From: Pseudomonas sp. PB120
GTDB taxonomy: Bacteria > Pseudomonadota > Gammaproteobacteria > Pseudomonadales > Pseudomonadaceae
DNA length: 64,000 bases
Direction: 5' to 3'
Assembly: GCF_009761815.1 (NCBI RefSeq)
Contig: NZ_RWIN01000040.1
Coordinates: forward strand, 1 to 64,000
In this document: in pieces, positions 18,822-27,301 of the stretch
Layout of the letters: each line of letters begins with the position of its first letter
Position numbering within the stretch: the stretch's first letter is position 1
The notes under the pieces: model-generated
Databases searched by the model: none
What the model was told of the DNA's origin: nothing
The model's input: only the letters and a program-made list of their open reading frames with translations
Program-made: the position numbers and the translations under genes

Positions 18822-20500
18822 ATTGGATAAAACTTGAGCAATTGTTGCTCAAGGCTCAACCGGAGCGCGCCGTGACGGCCGAACCAGCGCTGAATCACGC
18901 GCAACTGTGCGAACAGGCCTTGAGCCTGGCGGCCGGCCTGCAAGTCCAGGGCGTGCGGCGCATTGCCCTGCACCTGGAAGACGCTGCCGACCTGGCGATT
19001 GCGCTGCTCGGCGCCTGGCGTGCCGGGGTCAGCGTGCTGCTGCCTTCCGATCTGCAGGCCCAGACTCGCCAGCGCTGGGCCCGCGACGTCGACCTGTGGC
19101 TGACCGATCAGGCGGACGACGCGCACTTGAGCGATTTTCGGCACGCGCCTCTGAGCGCCGCCGCGCTGGACCTGGACCGCTGCCAGCTCAGCCTGTGCAC
19201 GTCCGGCTCCAGTGGCGAACCCAAGCGGATTGACAAAACCCTGCGGCAATTGGCCAATGAAGTCGAAGCGCTGGAACAACTCTGGGGCGCGGACCTGGGC
19301 GAGGCCTGCCTGATCGGCAGCGTCGCCACTCAACACATTTATGGCCTGCTGTTTCGGGTGCTGTGGCCGTTGTGCGCCGGGCGCTCGTTCGTGCGCAAGC
19401 AACTGGCCTTCCCCGAAGACTTGCAGCGCGCCAGCCGCGAACACCCGGCATTTGCCTGGGTCGCCAGCCCGGCGCTGCTCAAACGCATGGGCGACAACCT
19501 CGACTGGCCGGCCCTGAGCGCGGTGCGGCGGGTGTTTTCCTCCGGCGGCGCCCTGCCAGCCGAGGCCGCAAAAAGCCTGCACGAGCGCCTGCAACAATGG
19601 CCGACGGAAATTCTCGGCAGCTCGGAAACCGGCGGCATTGCCTGGCGTCAGGGTCACGAACTCTGGCAGCCGTTTGCCGACGTCACGTTGAGTCAGGACA
19701 GCGACGGCGCACTGCTGATCGCCTCGCCGTACTTGCCGCCGGGCCACATCGAACACACCGCCGATGCAGCGCGAATCACCGCCGATGGCCGCTTCGAACT
19801 GCTTGGGCGGCTGGACCGGATCGTCAAACTGGAAGAGAAACGTATTTCACTGCCGATGCTGGAAAAGGCGTTGATGGACCACGACTGGGTCGCCGAAGCG
19901 CGCCTTGGGGTGGTCCAGGAAAACCGCGCGTCGCTGGGCGCCCTGCTGGTGTTGAGCGAGTCAGGCCTGCATGCCTTGCGCAATCAGGGCCGACGCTCCC
20001 TCACCGAGGCATTGCGTCAGCACCTGAGCCAGCATTGCGAGGCCCTGGCCCTGCCACGACGCTGGCGCCTGTTGCGGCAACTGCCGCTGAATGCCCAAGG
20101 CAAACTGCCCCAGGCTGAAGTCGAAGCGTTGTTGCTGGCGCCCCGCCCCAAAGCGCCGCAGGTGCTGGAACAGGTTGAAGTCGACGGCGAGTGGAGCCTG
20201 CAACTGGCGGTGCCGCCCGACCTTGCCTACTTCAGCGGCCATTTCCCACAGACCCCGGTATTACCCGGTGTGGTCCAGGTGGACTGGGCGCTGAACCTCG
20301 GTCAGCAATTGATGAACCTGCCGCCGACATTCGCCGGCATGGAAGTGCTGAAGTTCCAGCAACTGGTGCGTCCGGGCGATGAAATCCAGCTGCACCTGCG
20401 TTTCGATCCGGTGCGCAGCAAGTTGTACTTCGCCTATCGCAACGAGACCGCCACCTGCTCCAGCGGGCGGGTTTTGCTGGAGGCGACAGTCGATGCGTGA
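18818..20500 (+). CDS. Aryl AMP-ligase fused to a hotdog dehydratase (ApeH-ApeI-like)
   Basis: A 560-residue two-domain protein. Residues ~1-445 form an ANL-superfamily ligase with the phosphate-binding loop [10 protein letters not shown] (127-136), [13 protein letters not shown], and the hinge/lysine region [19 protein letters not shown]. It should activate the aryl starter acid and load it on a carrier protein. Residues ~450-560 form a FabA/FabZ-like hotdog domain with [20 protein letters not shown], whose histidine near 474 is the likely catalytic residue. In E. coli these are, as I recall, separate genes (apeH, apeI). The ATG at 18818 overlaps the previous stop as ATGA. The ligase N-terminus is somewhat shorter than in typical ligases of the superfamily. 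Confidence 0.82.
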   Translation: MNWIKLEQLLLKAQPERAVTAEPALNHAQLCEQALSLAAGLQVQGVRRIALHLEDAADLAIALLGAWRAGVSVLLPSDLQAQTRQRWARDVDLWLTDQADDAHLSDFRHAPLSAAALDLDRCQLSLCTSGSSGEPKRIDKTLRQLANEVEALEQLWGADLGEACLIGSVATQHIYGLLFRVLWPLCAGRSFVRKQLAFPEDLQRASREHPAFAWVASPALLKRMGDNLDWPALSAVRRVFSSGGALPAEAAKSLHERLQQWPTEILGSSETGGIAWRQGHELWQPFADVTLSQDSDGALLIASPYLPPGHIEHTADAARITADGRFELLGRLDRIVKLEEKRISLPMLEKALMDHDWVAEARLGVVQENRASLGALLVLSESGLHALRNQGRRSLTEALRQHLSQHCEALALPRRWRLLRQLPLNAQGKLPQAEVEALLLAPRPKAPQVLEQVEVDGEWSLQLAVPPDLAYFSGHFPQTPVLPGVVQVDWALNLGQQLMNLPPTFAGMEVLKFQQLVRPGDEIQLHLRFDPVRSKLYFAYRNETATCSSGRVLLEATVDA

Positions 20501-20518
20501 CCTTTGGAGTGGAACCCT

Positions 20519-20633
20519 ATTGTGGCGAGGGAGCTTGCTCCCGTTCGAGTGCGAAGCACTCGCCATGAAATCGGCGCCGAATGGTTTTGGGGCCGCTTCG
20601 CAACCCAGCGGGAGCAAGATCCCTCGCCACAAG
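20519..20633. repeat. REPIN inside the aryl polyene operon
   Basis: Inverted arms GTGGCGAGGGAGCTTGCTCC (from 20522) and GCGGGAGCAAGATCCCTCGC (ending near 20630), with a single mismatch in the right arm. It occupies almost all of the only real intergenic gap (20501-20655) in an otherwise tightly overlapping operon. Confidence 0.9.
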
Positions 20634-20655
20634 GGCTTTGCTGAGGTTTCAGATC

Positions 20656-21390
20656 ATGCATAACCCCTGCGCCATCGTCCCCGTCTATAACCACGAAACC
20701 GCGATCACCACCGTGGTCGATGCGCTGATCGCCTGCGGCCTGCCGTGCATTTTGGTGGACGACGCCAGCAGCCCCGCGTGCGCCAGGGTGCTCGACCAAC
20801 TGGCCCGACGCGAAATGGTCAATCTGATCCGGCTGGACACCAATCAGGGCAAGGGCGGCGCGGTCATGACCGGTTTGCGCGAAGCCTACCGCCTGGGGTT
20901 CAGCCATGCCCTGCAGGTGGACGCCGACGGCCAGCACGACCTGCAAGACGTCGCGACTTTCATTGAGCAATCCCGCGCCCACCCACGAGCGGTGATTTGC
21001 GGCTATCCGCAATACGACGACAGTGTGCCGAAAGGTCGTTTGTACGCCCGCTATCTGACGCATGTCATGGTGTGGATCAACACCCTTTCGTTGCAGATTC
21101 GCGATTCCATGTGTGGCTTCCGCGTTTATCCATTACCCCCGACCCTGGCGCTGATCGACTCGGCCAAGGTGGGCAAACGCATGGATTTCGACTCGGACAT
21201 TCTGGTGCGCCTGGCCTGGCGCAACATGCCGATGCAGTGGCTGCCCACCAAGGTTCATTACCCGCTGGATGGTGTCTCGCACTTCCGGATGTTCCACGAC
21301 AACGTGCTGATTTCGAGCATGCACACCCGGCTGTTCTTCGGCATGTTGCTGCGGGCTCCGGTGATTCTCTGGCGACGGTGGCGGGCATGA
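20656..21390 (+). CDS. Family 2 glycosyltransferase
   Basis: A 244-residue GT-A fold glycosyltransferase. It opens with CAIVPVYNHETAITTVVDAL, has the nucleotide-sugar/metal motif QVDADGQHDLQDV (DAD form of DxD), and an acceptor region IRDSMCGFRVYPLPPTL as in dolichol-phosphate-type transferases. It has no membrane domain, so it probably works on the cytoplasmic face, perhaps adding a sugar to the polyene lipid. The ATG at 20656 follows a REPIN, and no strong ribosome binding site is visible. An ATG at 20493 overlapping the upstream stop may be the relic of the original coupled start, but its frame is shifted against this gene. Confidence 0.85.
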   Translation: MHNPCAIVPVYNHETAITTVVDALIACGLPCILVDDASSPACARVLDQLARREMVNLIRLDTNQGKGGAVMTGLREAYRLGFSHALQVDADGQHDLQDVATFIEQSRAHPRAVICGYPQYDDSVPKGRLYARYLTHVMVWINTLSLQIRDSMCGFRVYPLPPTLALIDSAKVGKRMDFDSDILVRLAWRNMPMQWLPTKVHYPLDGVSHFRMFHDNVLISSMHTRLFFGMLLRAPVILWRRWRA

Positions 21391-22334
21391 GCATCAACGC
21401 AGACAAGGAACACTGGGCCGACCGCCAGGAGCGCGGCAGCTTCTGGCTGATGAAACTCACCGCGTTCGGCGCCAAGGTCCTCGGTCGCCGGCTGCTAAGC
21501 CCGATTCTGTACGGCATCGTTCTGTACTTTTTCCTGTTCGGTCGCCGCGCCCGCCTGAGCGCCTGGCAATATCAACAGCGCCTCGCCGACTGGAGTGGCC
21601 GCAGCGAATTGCGCCCGACCCAGTGGCGGGTGTTCGGTCAGTTCATGGCCTTCGCCGATTCCATGCTCGACAAGCTGGATGTGTGGAACGGCAAGCTGAG
21701 CATCGAGCAGATCGAAATCATCGACCCGGCGCTGCTACGCAATCAACTGCGCGGCACGCGCGGGCAAATGCTGGTGGGTGCGCACCTGGGCAACCTTGAA
21801 GTCTGCCGCGCGCTGGCGGAGATCGGTGAAAAGGTCACGATGAACGTGCTGGTGCACACCAAGCACGCCGAGCAGTTCAACCGCTTGCTCGGCGAAGCCG
21901 GCGCGACCAACCTGCGTCTGATTCAAGTCAGCGAGCTGGACCCGGTGATCATGCTGCAACTGCACGAACGCCTGGAGCGCGGCGAGTGGCTGGCGATTGC
22001 CGGCGACCGTGTGCCGCTGCATGGCGGGCGCAGCGTGACCGTGGATTTCCTCGGTCACCCGGCAAAATTCCCGCAAGGCCCGTGGCTGCTGGCCGGCCTG
22101 CTGAAATGCCCGATCAATCTGCTGCTGTGCCTGAAAAAGCCCGACGGTGACTATCGACTGACCATTGAACCGTTCGCCGACGCCATCACCTGGAAACGCA
22201 GCGACCGCGAGCAGGTCATTCATCAGTGGGCCTCCCGCTACGCTGAACGCTTGGGTCACTATTGCCTCGAAGCGCCTCAACAATGGTTCAACTTTTACCC
22301 TTTCTGGAAGACCGATGACGACGCCAACGCTTGA
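21387..22334 (+). CDS. LpxL/HtrB-like lysophospholipid acyltransferase
   Basis: A 315-residue membrane-anchored acyltransferase of the lipid A lauroyl/myristoyl transferase family. It has a membrane helix at ~45-65 (LSPILYGIVLYFFLF), the catalytic HLGNLE box (H-x4-E), AIAGDRVPLHGGRSV, and FPQGPWLLAGLLKCP. In aryl polyene clusters it is thought to esterify the polyene or fatty acid to the lipid anchor. It overlaps the glycosyltransferase stop by 4 bases and the lyase start by 20. Confidence 0.85.
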   Translation: MSINADKEHWADRQERGSFWLMKLTAFGAKVLGRRLLSPILYGIVLYFFLFGRRARLSAWQYQQRLADWSGRSELRPTQWRVFGQFMAFADSMLDKLDVWNGKLSIEQIEIIDPALLRNQLRGTRGQMLVGAHLGNLEVCRALAEIGEKVTMNVLVHTKHAEQFNRLLGEAGATNLRLIQVSELDPVIMLQLHERLERGEWLAIAGDRVPLHGGRSVTVDFLGHPAKFPQGPWLLAGLLKCPINLLLCLKKPDGDYRLTIEPFADAITWKRSDREQVIHQWASRYAERLGHYCLEAPQQWFNFYPFWKTDDDANA

Positions 22335-23859
22335 GCCGGTAACCTTCGGCGAACTCCCTTTGCGCATCGAAGACGTGCTGGCCCTGGCCAACCGTCAGGT
22401 GCCGACGCAATTGCAGAGCGACCCCGCTTACCGCGAGCGCATCGCCAAGGGCGCGCGTTTCCTCGACTCGCTGCTGGACAAGGAAGGCGTGATCTACGGC
22501 GTGACCACCGGTTATGGCGACTCGTGCGTGGTCGCGGTGCCGCTGCATCACGTCGAGGCGCTGCCCCGTCATCTATACACCTTTCACGGTTGCGGCCTGG
22601 GCAAACTGCTGGACGCCCAGGCCACCCGCGCCGTGTTGGCGGCGCGTTTGCAGTCGTTGTGCCACGGCGTGTCCGGGGTGCGCGTGGAACTGCTGGAACG
22701 CCTGCAAGCGTTCCTCGAACACGACATTCTGCCGTTGATTCCGGAAGAAGGTTCGGTGGGCGCCAGCGGCGATCTGACGCCGCTGTCTTACGTGGCGGCG
22801 ACCTTGTCCGGCGAGCGCGAAGTGATGTTCCGTGGCGAACGCCGCCAGGCCGCCGATGTGCACCGCGAGCTCGGTTGGCAGCCGTTGGTGCTGCGTCCCA
22901 AGGAAGCCCTGGCACTGATGAACGGCACCGCCGTGATGACCGGCCTCGCCTGCCTGGCCTACGCCCGCGCCGATTACCTGCTGCAACTGGCCACCCGCAT
23001 CACCGCGCTGAACGTGGTCGCGTTGCAGGGCAACCCGGAACACTTCGACGAGCGCCTGTTCGCCGCCAAACCGCACCCAGGGCAGATGCAAGTCGCCGCG
23101 TGGCTGCGCAAGGACCTGGCCATCGACGCCCCGACTGCTCCGCTGCATCGCCTGCAGGATCGCTATTCCCTGCGTTGCGCGCCGCACGTGCTCGGCGTGC
23201 TGGCCGACAGCCTGAACTGGCTGCGCTCGTTCATCGAGATCGAACTCAACAGCGCCAACGACAACCCGATCATCGACGCCGAAGCCGAGCGCGTGCTGCA
23301 CGGCGGGCACTTCTACGGCGGCCACATTGCCTTCGCCATGGACAGCCTGAAAAACCTGGTGGCCAACGTGGCCGACCTGCTGGACCGGCAACTGGCATTG
23401 CTGGTGGACGAGCGTTACAACCACGGCTTGCCGAGCAATTTGTCTGGCGCCAGCGCTGATCGCTCGATGCTCAATCACGGCTTCAAGGCGGTGCAGATCG
23501 GCACCAGCGCCTGGACCGCCGAAGCGCTGAAAAACACCATGCCGGCCAGCGTGTTCTCGCGCTCCACCGAATGCCACAACCAGGACAAGGTGAGCATGGG
23601 CACCATCGCCGCCCGCGATGCGATCCGCGTGTTGGAGCTGACTGAGCAGGTCGCCGCCGCGACCTTGCTTGCCGCTAACCAGGGCGTCTGGCTGCGCAGC
23701 AAAGCCGAAGACGCGCGCCCGTTGCCGCCCGCCCTCGCCGCCATGCACATCGAGCTGGCCAAGGACTTCCCGCCGGTCATCGAAGACCGCGCGCTGGAAG
23801 GCGAATTGCGCCTGTGCCTGTCCCGTATCGCCGAGCAACACTGGAGGCTGCATGCGTAG
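22315..23859 (+). CDS. Aromatic amino acid ammonia-lyase (HAL/TAL/PAL family)
   Basis: A 514-residue MIO-dependent lyase that removes ammonia from an aromatic amino acid. The MIO prosthetic group would form from Ala150-Ser151-Gly152 (GSVGASGDLTPLSYVA). The catalytic tyrosine is Tyr61 in VIYGVTTGYGD. Other family blocks are ALMNGTAVMTGLACLAYARA, QDRYSLRCAPHVLG and NSANDNPIIDAE. The selectivity pair falls at Phe90-His91, which fits neither HAL (Ser-His), bacterial TAL (His-Leu) nor PAL (Phe-Leu) cleanly. In this operon it probably supplies cinnamate or coumarate, the aryl starter for the AMP-ligase. The ATG at 22315 was chosen over upstream starts lying inside the acyltransferase gene. Confidence 0.88.
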   Translation: MTTPTLEPVTFGELPLRIEDVLALANRQVPTQLQSDPAYRERIAKGARFLDSLLDKEGVIYGVTTGYGDSCVVAVPLHHVEALPRHLYTFHGCGLGKLLDAQATRAVLAARLQSLCHGVSGVRVELLERLQAFLEHDILPLIPEEGSVGASGDLTPLSYVAATLSGEREVMFRGERRQAADVHRELGWQPLVLRPKEALALMNGTAVMTGLACLAYARADYLLQLATRITALNVVALQGNPEHFDERLFAAKPHPGQMQVAAWLRKDLAIDAPTAPLHRLQDRYSLRCAPHVLGVLADSLNWLRSFIEIELNSANDNPIIDAEAERVLHGGHFYGGHIAFAMDSLKNLVANVADLLDRQLALLVDERYNHGLPSNLSGASADRSMLNHGFKAVQIGTSAWTAEALKNTMPASVFSRSTECHNQDKVSMGTIAARDAIRVLELTEQVAAATLLAANQGVWLRSKAEDARPLPPALAAMHIELAKDFPPVIEDRALEGELRLCLSRIAEQHWRLHA

Positions 23860-24277
23860 CAAGGGAGTGCTTCACACCGATACGGAAATCCTCGTGCCGT
23901 TCTTTGACGTCGACACCATGAACGTCGTCTGGCACGGCCACTACATCAAATACCTGGAAGTGGCCCGCTGCGCGCTGCTGGACAAGATCGGCCACAACTA
24001 CACGGCGATGGTCGAGTCGGGTTACGCCTGGCCGGTGATCGACTTGCAGCTGCGTTACGTGCGCGGCGCGGTGTTCGGGCAGAAGCTGAATGTGCGGGCC
24101 AATCTGGTGGAATGGGAGAATCGTCTGAAAATCAGTTACCTGATCAGCGATCTGGAAACCGGCGAACGGTTGACCCGCGCCTGCTCGGTTCAGGTCGCGG
24201 TCGACATGAGCAACCGCGAGATGCAGTTGGCCTCGCCGAAGGTCTTCACTGATGCGGTCGAGAGGGCCCTGCCATGA
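23852..24277 (+). CDS. 4-hydroxybenzoyl-CoA-type thioesterase
   Basis: A 141-residue hotdog thioesterase with VPFFDVDTMNVVWHGHYIKY, where the first aspartate matches the catalytic Asp of the 4HBT family. It could release or edit acyl chains on the carrier proteins. The start at 23852 has GGAG close by and overlaps the lyase stop by 8 bases; its own stop overlaps the next ATG by 4. Confidence 0.88.
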   Translation: MRSKGVLHTDTEILVPFFDVDTMNVVWHGHYIKYLEVARCALLDKIGHNYTAMVESGYAWPVIDLQLRYVRGAVFGQKLNVRANLVEWENRLKISYLISDLETGERLTRACSVQVAVDMSNREMQLASPKVFTDAVERALP

Positions 24278-24978
24278 TTTTCCGCCACCCCCGCTCCCCT
24301 GTAGGAGCGAGCTCGCTCGCGATGGTCGCAAACAATGACACTGGGCACCTGACACCCCGCGGCGTTCTCAGGTTTTTCGCGAGCAAGCTCGCTCCTACAG
24401 TGTTCTGTGTGTTGCTGGGGATTCCGGGGTTGGCGCAGGCATTCGATCTGCAACAGCTCAGCGATCAGTTGGCCAAACCCGATGTGATCCACGGCAATTT
24501 CATCCAGGAAAAACACCTGCGCGCCCTGCCCCAGCCGCTGACCAGCAAGGGCACGTTCGTGCTCGCCAAAAACCACGGCCTGCTGTGGTTGCTGAAAACC
24601 CCGCTGAAACAGGATTACCGCATCACGACCCAAGGCATTACCCGGCGTGATGCCAACGGCTGGCAGATGCTGCCTGGCAAAAGCGCCGGCGCTGAGCAGA
24701 ACCGCTTGTTTCTGGCCGTGCTCCAGGGCGACAGCAGCGGGCTGCAACGGGACTTCGAACTGTCGCTGAGCGGCGATGCCCAGAACTGGAAGCTGACCCT
24801 GGTCCCGCGTTCGCTGCTGCTGAAGCAGGTGTTCAATCAAATCAACATCACCGGTGGCGAGTTGGTGCAAACCATCGAGCTGCTGGAAACCCAGGGTGAC
24901 AGCACCTTGTTGCGAATGCAGGACAGCACCAGCGCACAACCGTTGAGCGACCCGGAGCAACATGACTTTGCCGAGTGA
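24274..24978 (+). CDS. LolA-like outer membrane carrier with REPIN-encoded signal region
   Basis: A 234-residue periplasmic protein of the LolA-like family found in aryl polyene loci. The mature part begins near residue 57 (FDLQQLSDQLAKPDVIHGNF, then IQEKHLRALPQPLTSKG) and fits a half-barrel that shields lipids in transit to the outer membrane. Residues 44-56 (FCVLLGIPGLAQA) are the hydrophobic core and cleavage site of a signal peptide. Residues ~9-43 are encoded by a REPIN lying in frame between the coupled ATG (24274) and that core. The export signal is therefore abnormally long; a start at Met17, inside the REPIN, or a GTG just after it are alternatives. It overlaps the exporter gene by 17 bases. 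Confidence 0.78.
   Translation: MIFRHPRSPVGASSLAMVANNDTGHLTPRGVLRFFASKLAPTVFCVLLGIPGLAQAFDLQQLSDQLAKPDVIHGNFIQEKHLRALPQPLTSKGTFVLAKNHGLLWLLKTPLKQDYRITTQGITRRDANGWQMLPGKSAGAEQNRLFLAVLQGDSSGLQRDFELSLSGDAQNWKLTLVPRSLLLKQVFNQINITGGELVQTIELLETQGDSTLLRMQDSTSAQPLSDPEQHDFAE
24299..24401. repeat. REPIN within the LolA-like reading frame
   Basis: Arms GTAGGAGCGAGCTCGCTCGC (24301) and GCGAGCAAGCTCGCTCCTAC (ending 24399), spacer ~50 bases. The left arm lacks the usual central base pair (GAGCTCGCTC in place of GAGCTTGCTC). The open frame of the LolA-like gene continues across it. Confidence 0.88.
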
Positions 24979-27301
24979 ACGGAGTCTTCCACGGCTGTTC
25001 CTGATCCTGCTGCTGGCGGTGCTCGCGCTCGCCGGTTGGCAATGGCGTGATGGCGCGCCGCTGTCGGCCAACCTCATGGAACTGGTGCCCGGCACGGCGC
25101 CGGACGCGCTGGAACTGCGCGCTGAACAGCGCATGCAAGAACCGTTGAACCGCGAAATGCTGGTGTTGGTCGGCCACACCGATCGTCAGCAAGCCGTGAC
25201 CATGGCGCAAAAACTGGGCGAGCAGTGGCAGGCCAGCGGCTTGTTCGAAAAGGTCCAGTGGACCTTGCAGGCCGACCTGCCAGCGCTGCGTACCCAATTA
25301 CTCCAAGGCCGGCTGGCGATGCTGTCGGCGGCCGACCGGCAACAACTGATCGAACACCCCGACGCGTTTATCCAGCAACGGGTGCAAGCCCTGTTCGACC
25401 CCTTCACCGGTTTCAGCCTGGTGCCGAGCCAGGAGGACTGGCTCGGCCTGACCGGGCGAATCCAGAACAGCCAGCCACAACACGGTTCGGTACAACTGGA
25501 CATCGGCAGCGGCGCATTGGTCGCCGATGCGGATGGCAAGAGCTGGGTGTTGTTGCGGGCCCGAACGACCGGCAACGCCTTCGACATGAACCTGCCGATG
25601 CAAGTGGCAGATTTGCTCCAGCACAGCCGCGAAGAGGCGGCCAGGGCAGACGTGCAACTGCTGGCCGCCAGCGGTTTGCTGTACGCGGCCAACGGGCAGA
25701 AACAAGCCACGCGGGAAATCATCTGGGTCGGTGGCGGTGCCACCCTCGGGATTCTGTTGCTGCTGTTGCTGGCCTTCCGCCGTTTGCGGGTATTGCTGGC
25801 GTTTGTCCCGGTGCTGGTGGGCATGCTGTTTGGCGCAGTGGCTTGCGTGGCGCTGTTCGGCCGTATGCATGTGATGACCCTGGTGCTCGGCTCCAGCCTG
25901 ATCGGCGTCGCGGTCGATTACCCGCTGCATTATTTGTCCAAGAGCTGGAGCCTGAAACCCTGGCACAGTTGGCCGGCGCTGCGCCTGACATTGCCGGGCC
26001 TGACGCTGAGCCTGATCACCAGTTGCATCGGTTACCTGGCCCTGGCCTGGACGCCGTTCCCGGCGCTGACCCAGATTGCCGTGTTCTCTGCGGCCGGCCT
26101 GCTCGGCGCCTACCTGTCCGCCGTGTGCCTGCTGCCGGCGTTGCTCAAGGGCGCGGATTTGCGTCCTGCGCAGTGGCCGCTGCGCGTCTGCGAGTGCCTG
26201 GTGAATCTGCGTGAAACGCTGCTCAAATACGTGGGCACTCCGACGCTGTTGGCCCTGCTGATCGCCTTCTGTGCCGGCGGTCTGCTGCAGCTCGACAGCA
26301 AGAACGACATCCGCCAGTGGATCGGCACACCGCAACAGCTGACCGACGAAGCCCGGACCATCGCGCGCATCACCGGCTTTCAGCCCACCAGCCAGTTTTT
26401 CCTGGTACGGGCGAGCAACCAGCAGGAATTGCTGGAGCGCCAGAGTGCGTTGAGCGAACGCCTGGATCAGTTGGTCAGCCTGGACAAACTCCAGGGCTAC
26501 CTGTCGCTGAATCAACTGCTCAGCCAACCCAGCGAACAACGCCAGGTGCGTGACGCGCTGAGCAAACTACCAGGCTTCTGGCAACCGCTGCTCGAGGTCG
26601 GCGTGCCGGTCGAGGCGCTGCAAACCGAACTGGCGAAGCTCCAGGCGCTGCCAGTCGAGGACATCGACGCGGCGCTGGCCGGCCCCTTGGCGGAACCCTA
26701 TCGCCCGTTGTGGCTGGGCCCGACCGAGGACGGCGTGGCCGCGATGGTCAGCCTGCAAGGCCTGAACAATCCTGCGCTGCTGCAAGTTCAGGCACTGGAT
26801 TTGCCGGGCGTGGAACTGGTCGATCGTCTGGGTGAATTGAACACGGTGTTTGCCGCGACCCAGATCAGCGCCGCTGAATTGAAACTCGCCTCCTGCGTGC
26901 TGATCGTGCTGGTGCTGATCCTGCCGTTCGGCCTCGGCGGCGCCTTGCGCATCGTTGCCCTGCCGTTGCTCGCCGCGCTGTGCAGCCTGGCAAGTCTCGG
27001 CTGGCTCGGCCAACCGCTGACCCTGTTCAGCCTGTTCGGCCTGCTGCTGGTGACGGCGATCAGCGTCGACTACGCGATCCTCATGCGCGAACAGTTGGGT
27101 GGCGCCGCCGTGAGCCTGCTGGGCACCTTGTTGGCGGCGCTGACCACCTGGCTGTCGTTCGGCTTGCTGGCGGTGTCGAGTACGCCGGCCGTGAGCAACT
27201 TCGGGTTGTCGGTGAGCCTGGGCCTGGCCTTCAGCTTCATGCTCGCGCCGTGGGCCGGACGACGCGTCCACCCGGTGCCTGTGGCGGAGCAGGCCGCATG
27301 A
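24962..27301 (+). CDS. MMPL/RND-type exporter
   Basis: A 779-residue inner-membrane transporter of the COG4258/MMPL kind found in aryl polyene clusters. Two repeats each begin with a membrane helix, then a ~230-residue periplasmic loop, then a block of five or six helices (e.g. IIWVGGGATLGILLLLLLAF and FSLFGLLLVTAISVDYAIL). The motifs LIGVAVDYPLHYLSK and AISVDYAILMREQL carry the paired aspartate/tyrosine proton-relay residues of MMPL proteins. It should extract the polyene lipid from the inner membrane and pass it to the LolA-like carrier encoded just upstream. Confidence 0.88.
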   Translation: MTLPSERSLPRLFLILLLAVLALAGWQWRDGAPLSANLMELVPGTAPDALELRAEQRMQEPLNREMLVLVGHTDRQQAVTMAQKLGEQWQASGLFEKVQWTLQADLPALRTQLLQGRLAMLSAADRQQLIEHPDAFIQQRVQALFDPFTGFSLVPSQEDWLGLTGRIQNSQPQHGSVQLDIGSGALVADADGKSWVLLRARTTGNAFDMNLPMQVADLLQHSREEAARADVQLLAASGLLYAANGQKQATREIIWVGGGATLGILLLLLLAFRRLRVLLAFVPVLVGMLFGAVACVALFGRMHVMTLVLGSSLIGVAVDYPLHYLSKSWSLKPWHSWPALRLTLPGLTLSLITSCIGYLALAWTPFPALTQIAVFSAAGLLGAYLSAVCLLPALLKGADLRPAQWPLRVCECLVNLRETLLKYVGTPTLLALLIAFCAGGLLQLDSKNDIRQWIGTPQQLTDEARTIARITGFQPTSQFFLVRASNQQELLERQSALSERLDQLVSLDKLQGYLSLNQLLSQPSEQRQVRDALSKLPGFWQPLLEVGVPVEALQTELAKLQALPVEDIDAALAGPLAEPYRPLWLGPTEDGVAAMVSLQGLNNPALLQVQALDLPGVELVDRLGELNTVFAATQISAAELKLASCVLIVLVLILPFGLGGALRIVALPLLAALCSLASLGWLGQPLTLFSLFGLLLVTAISVDYAILMREQLGGAAVSLLGTLLAALTTWLSFGLLAVSSTPAVSNFGLSVSLGLAFSFMLAPWAGRRVHPVPVAEQAA

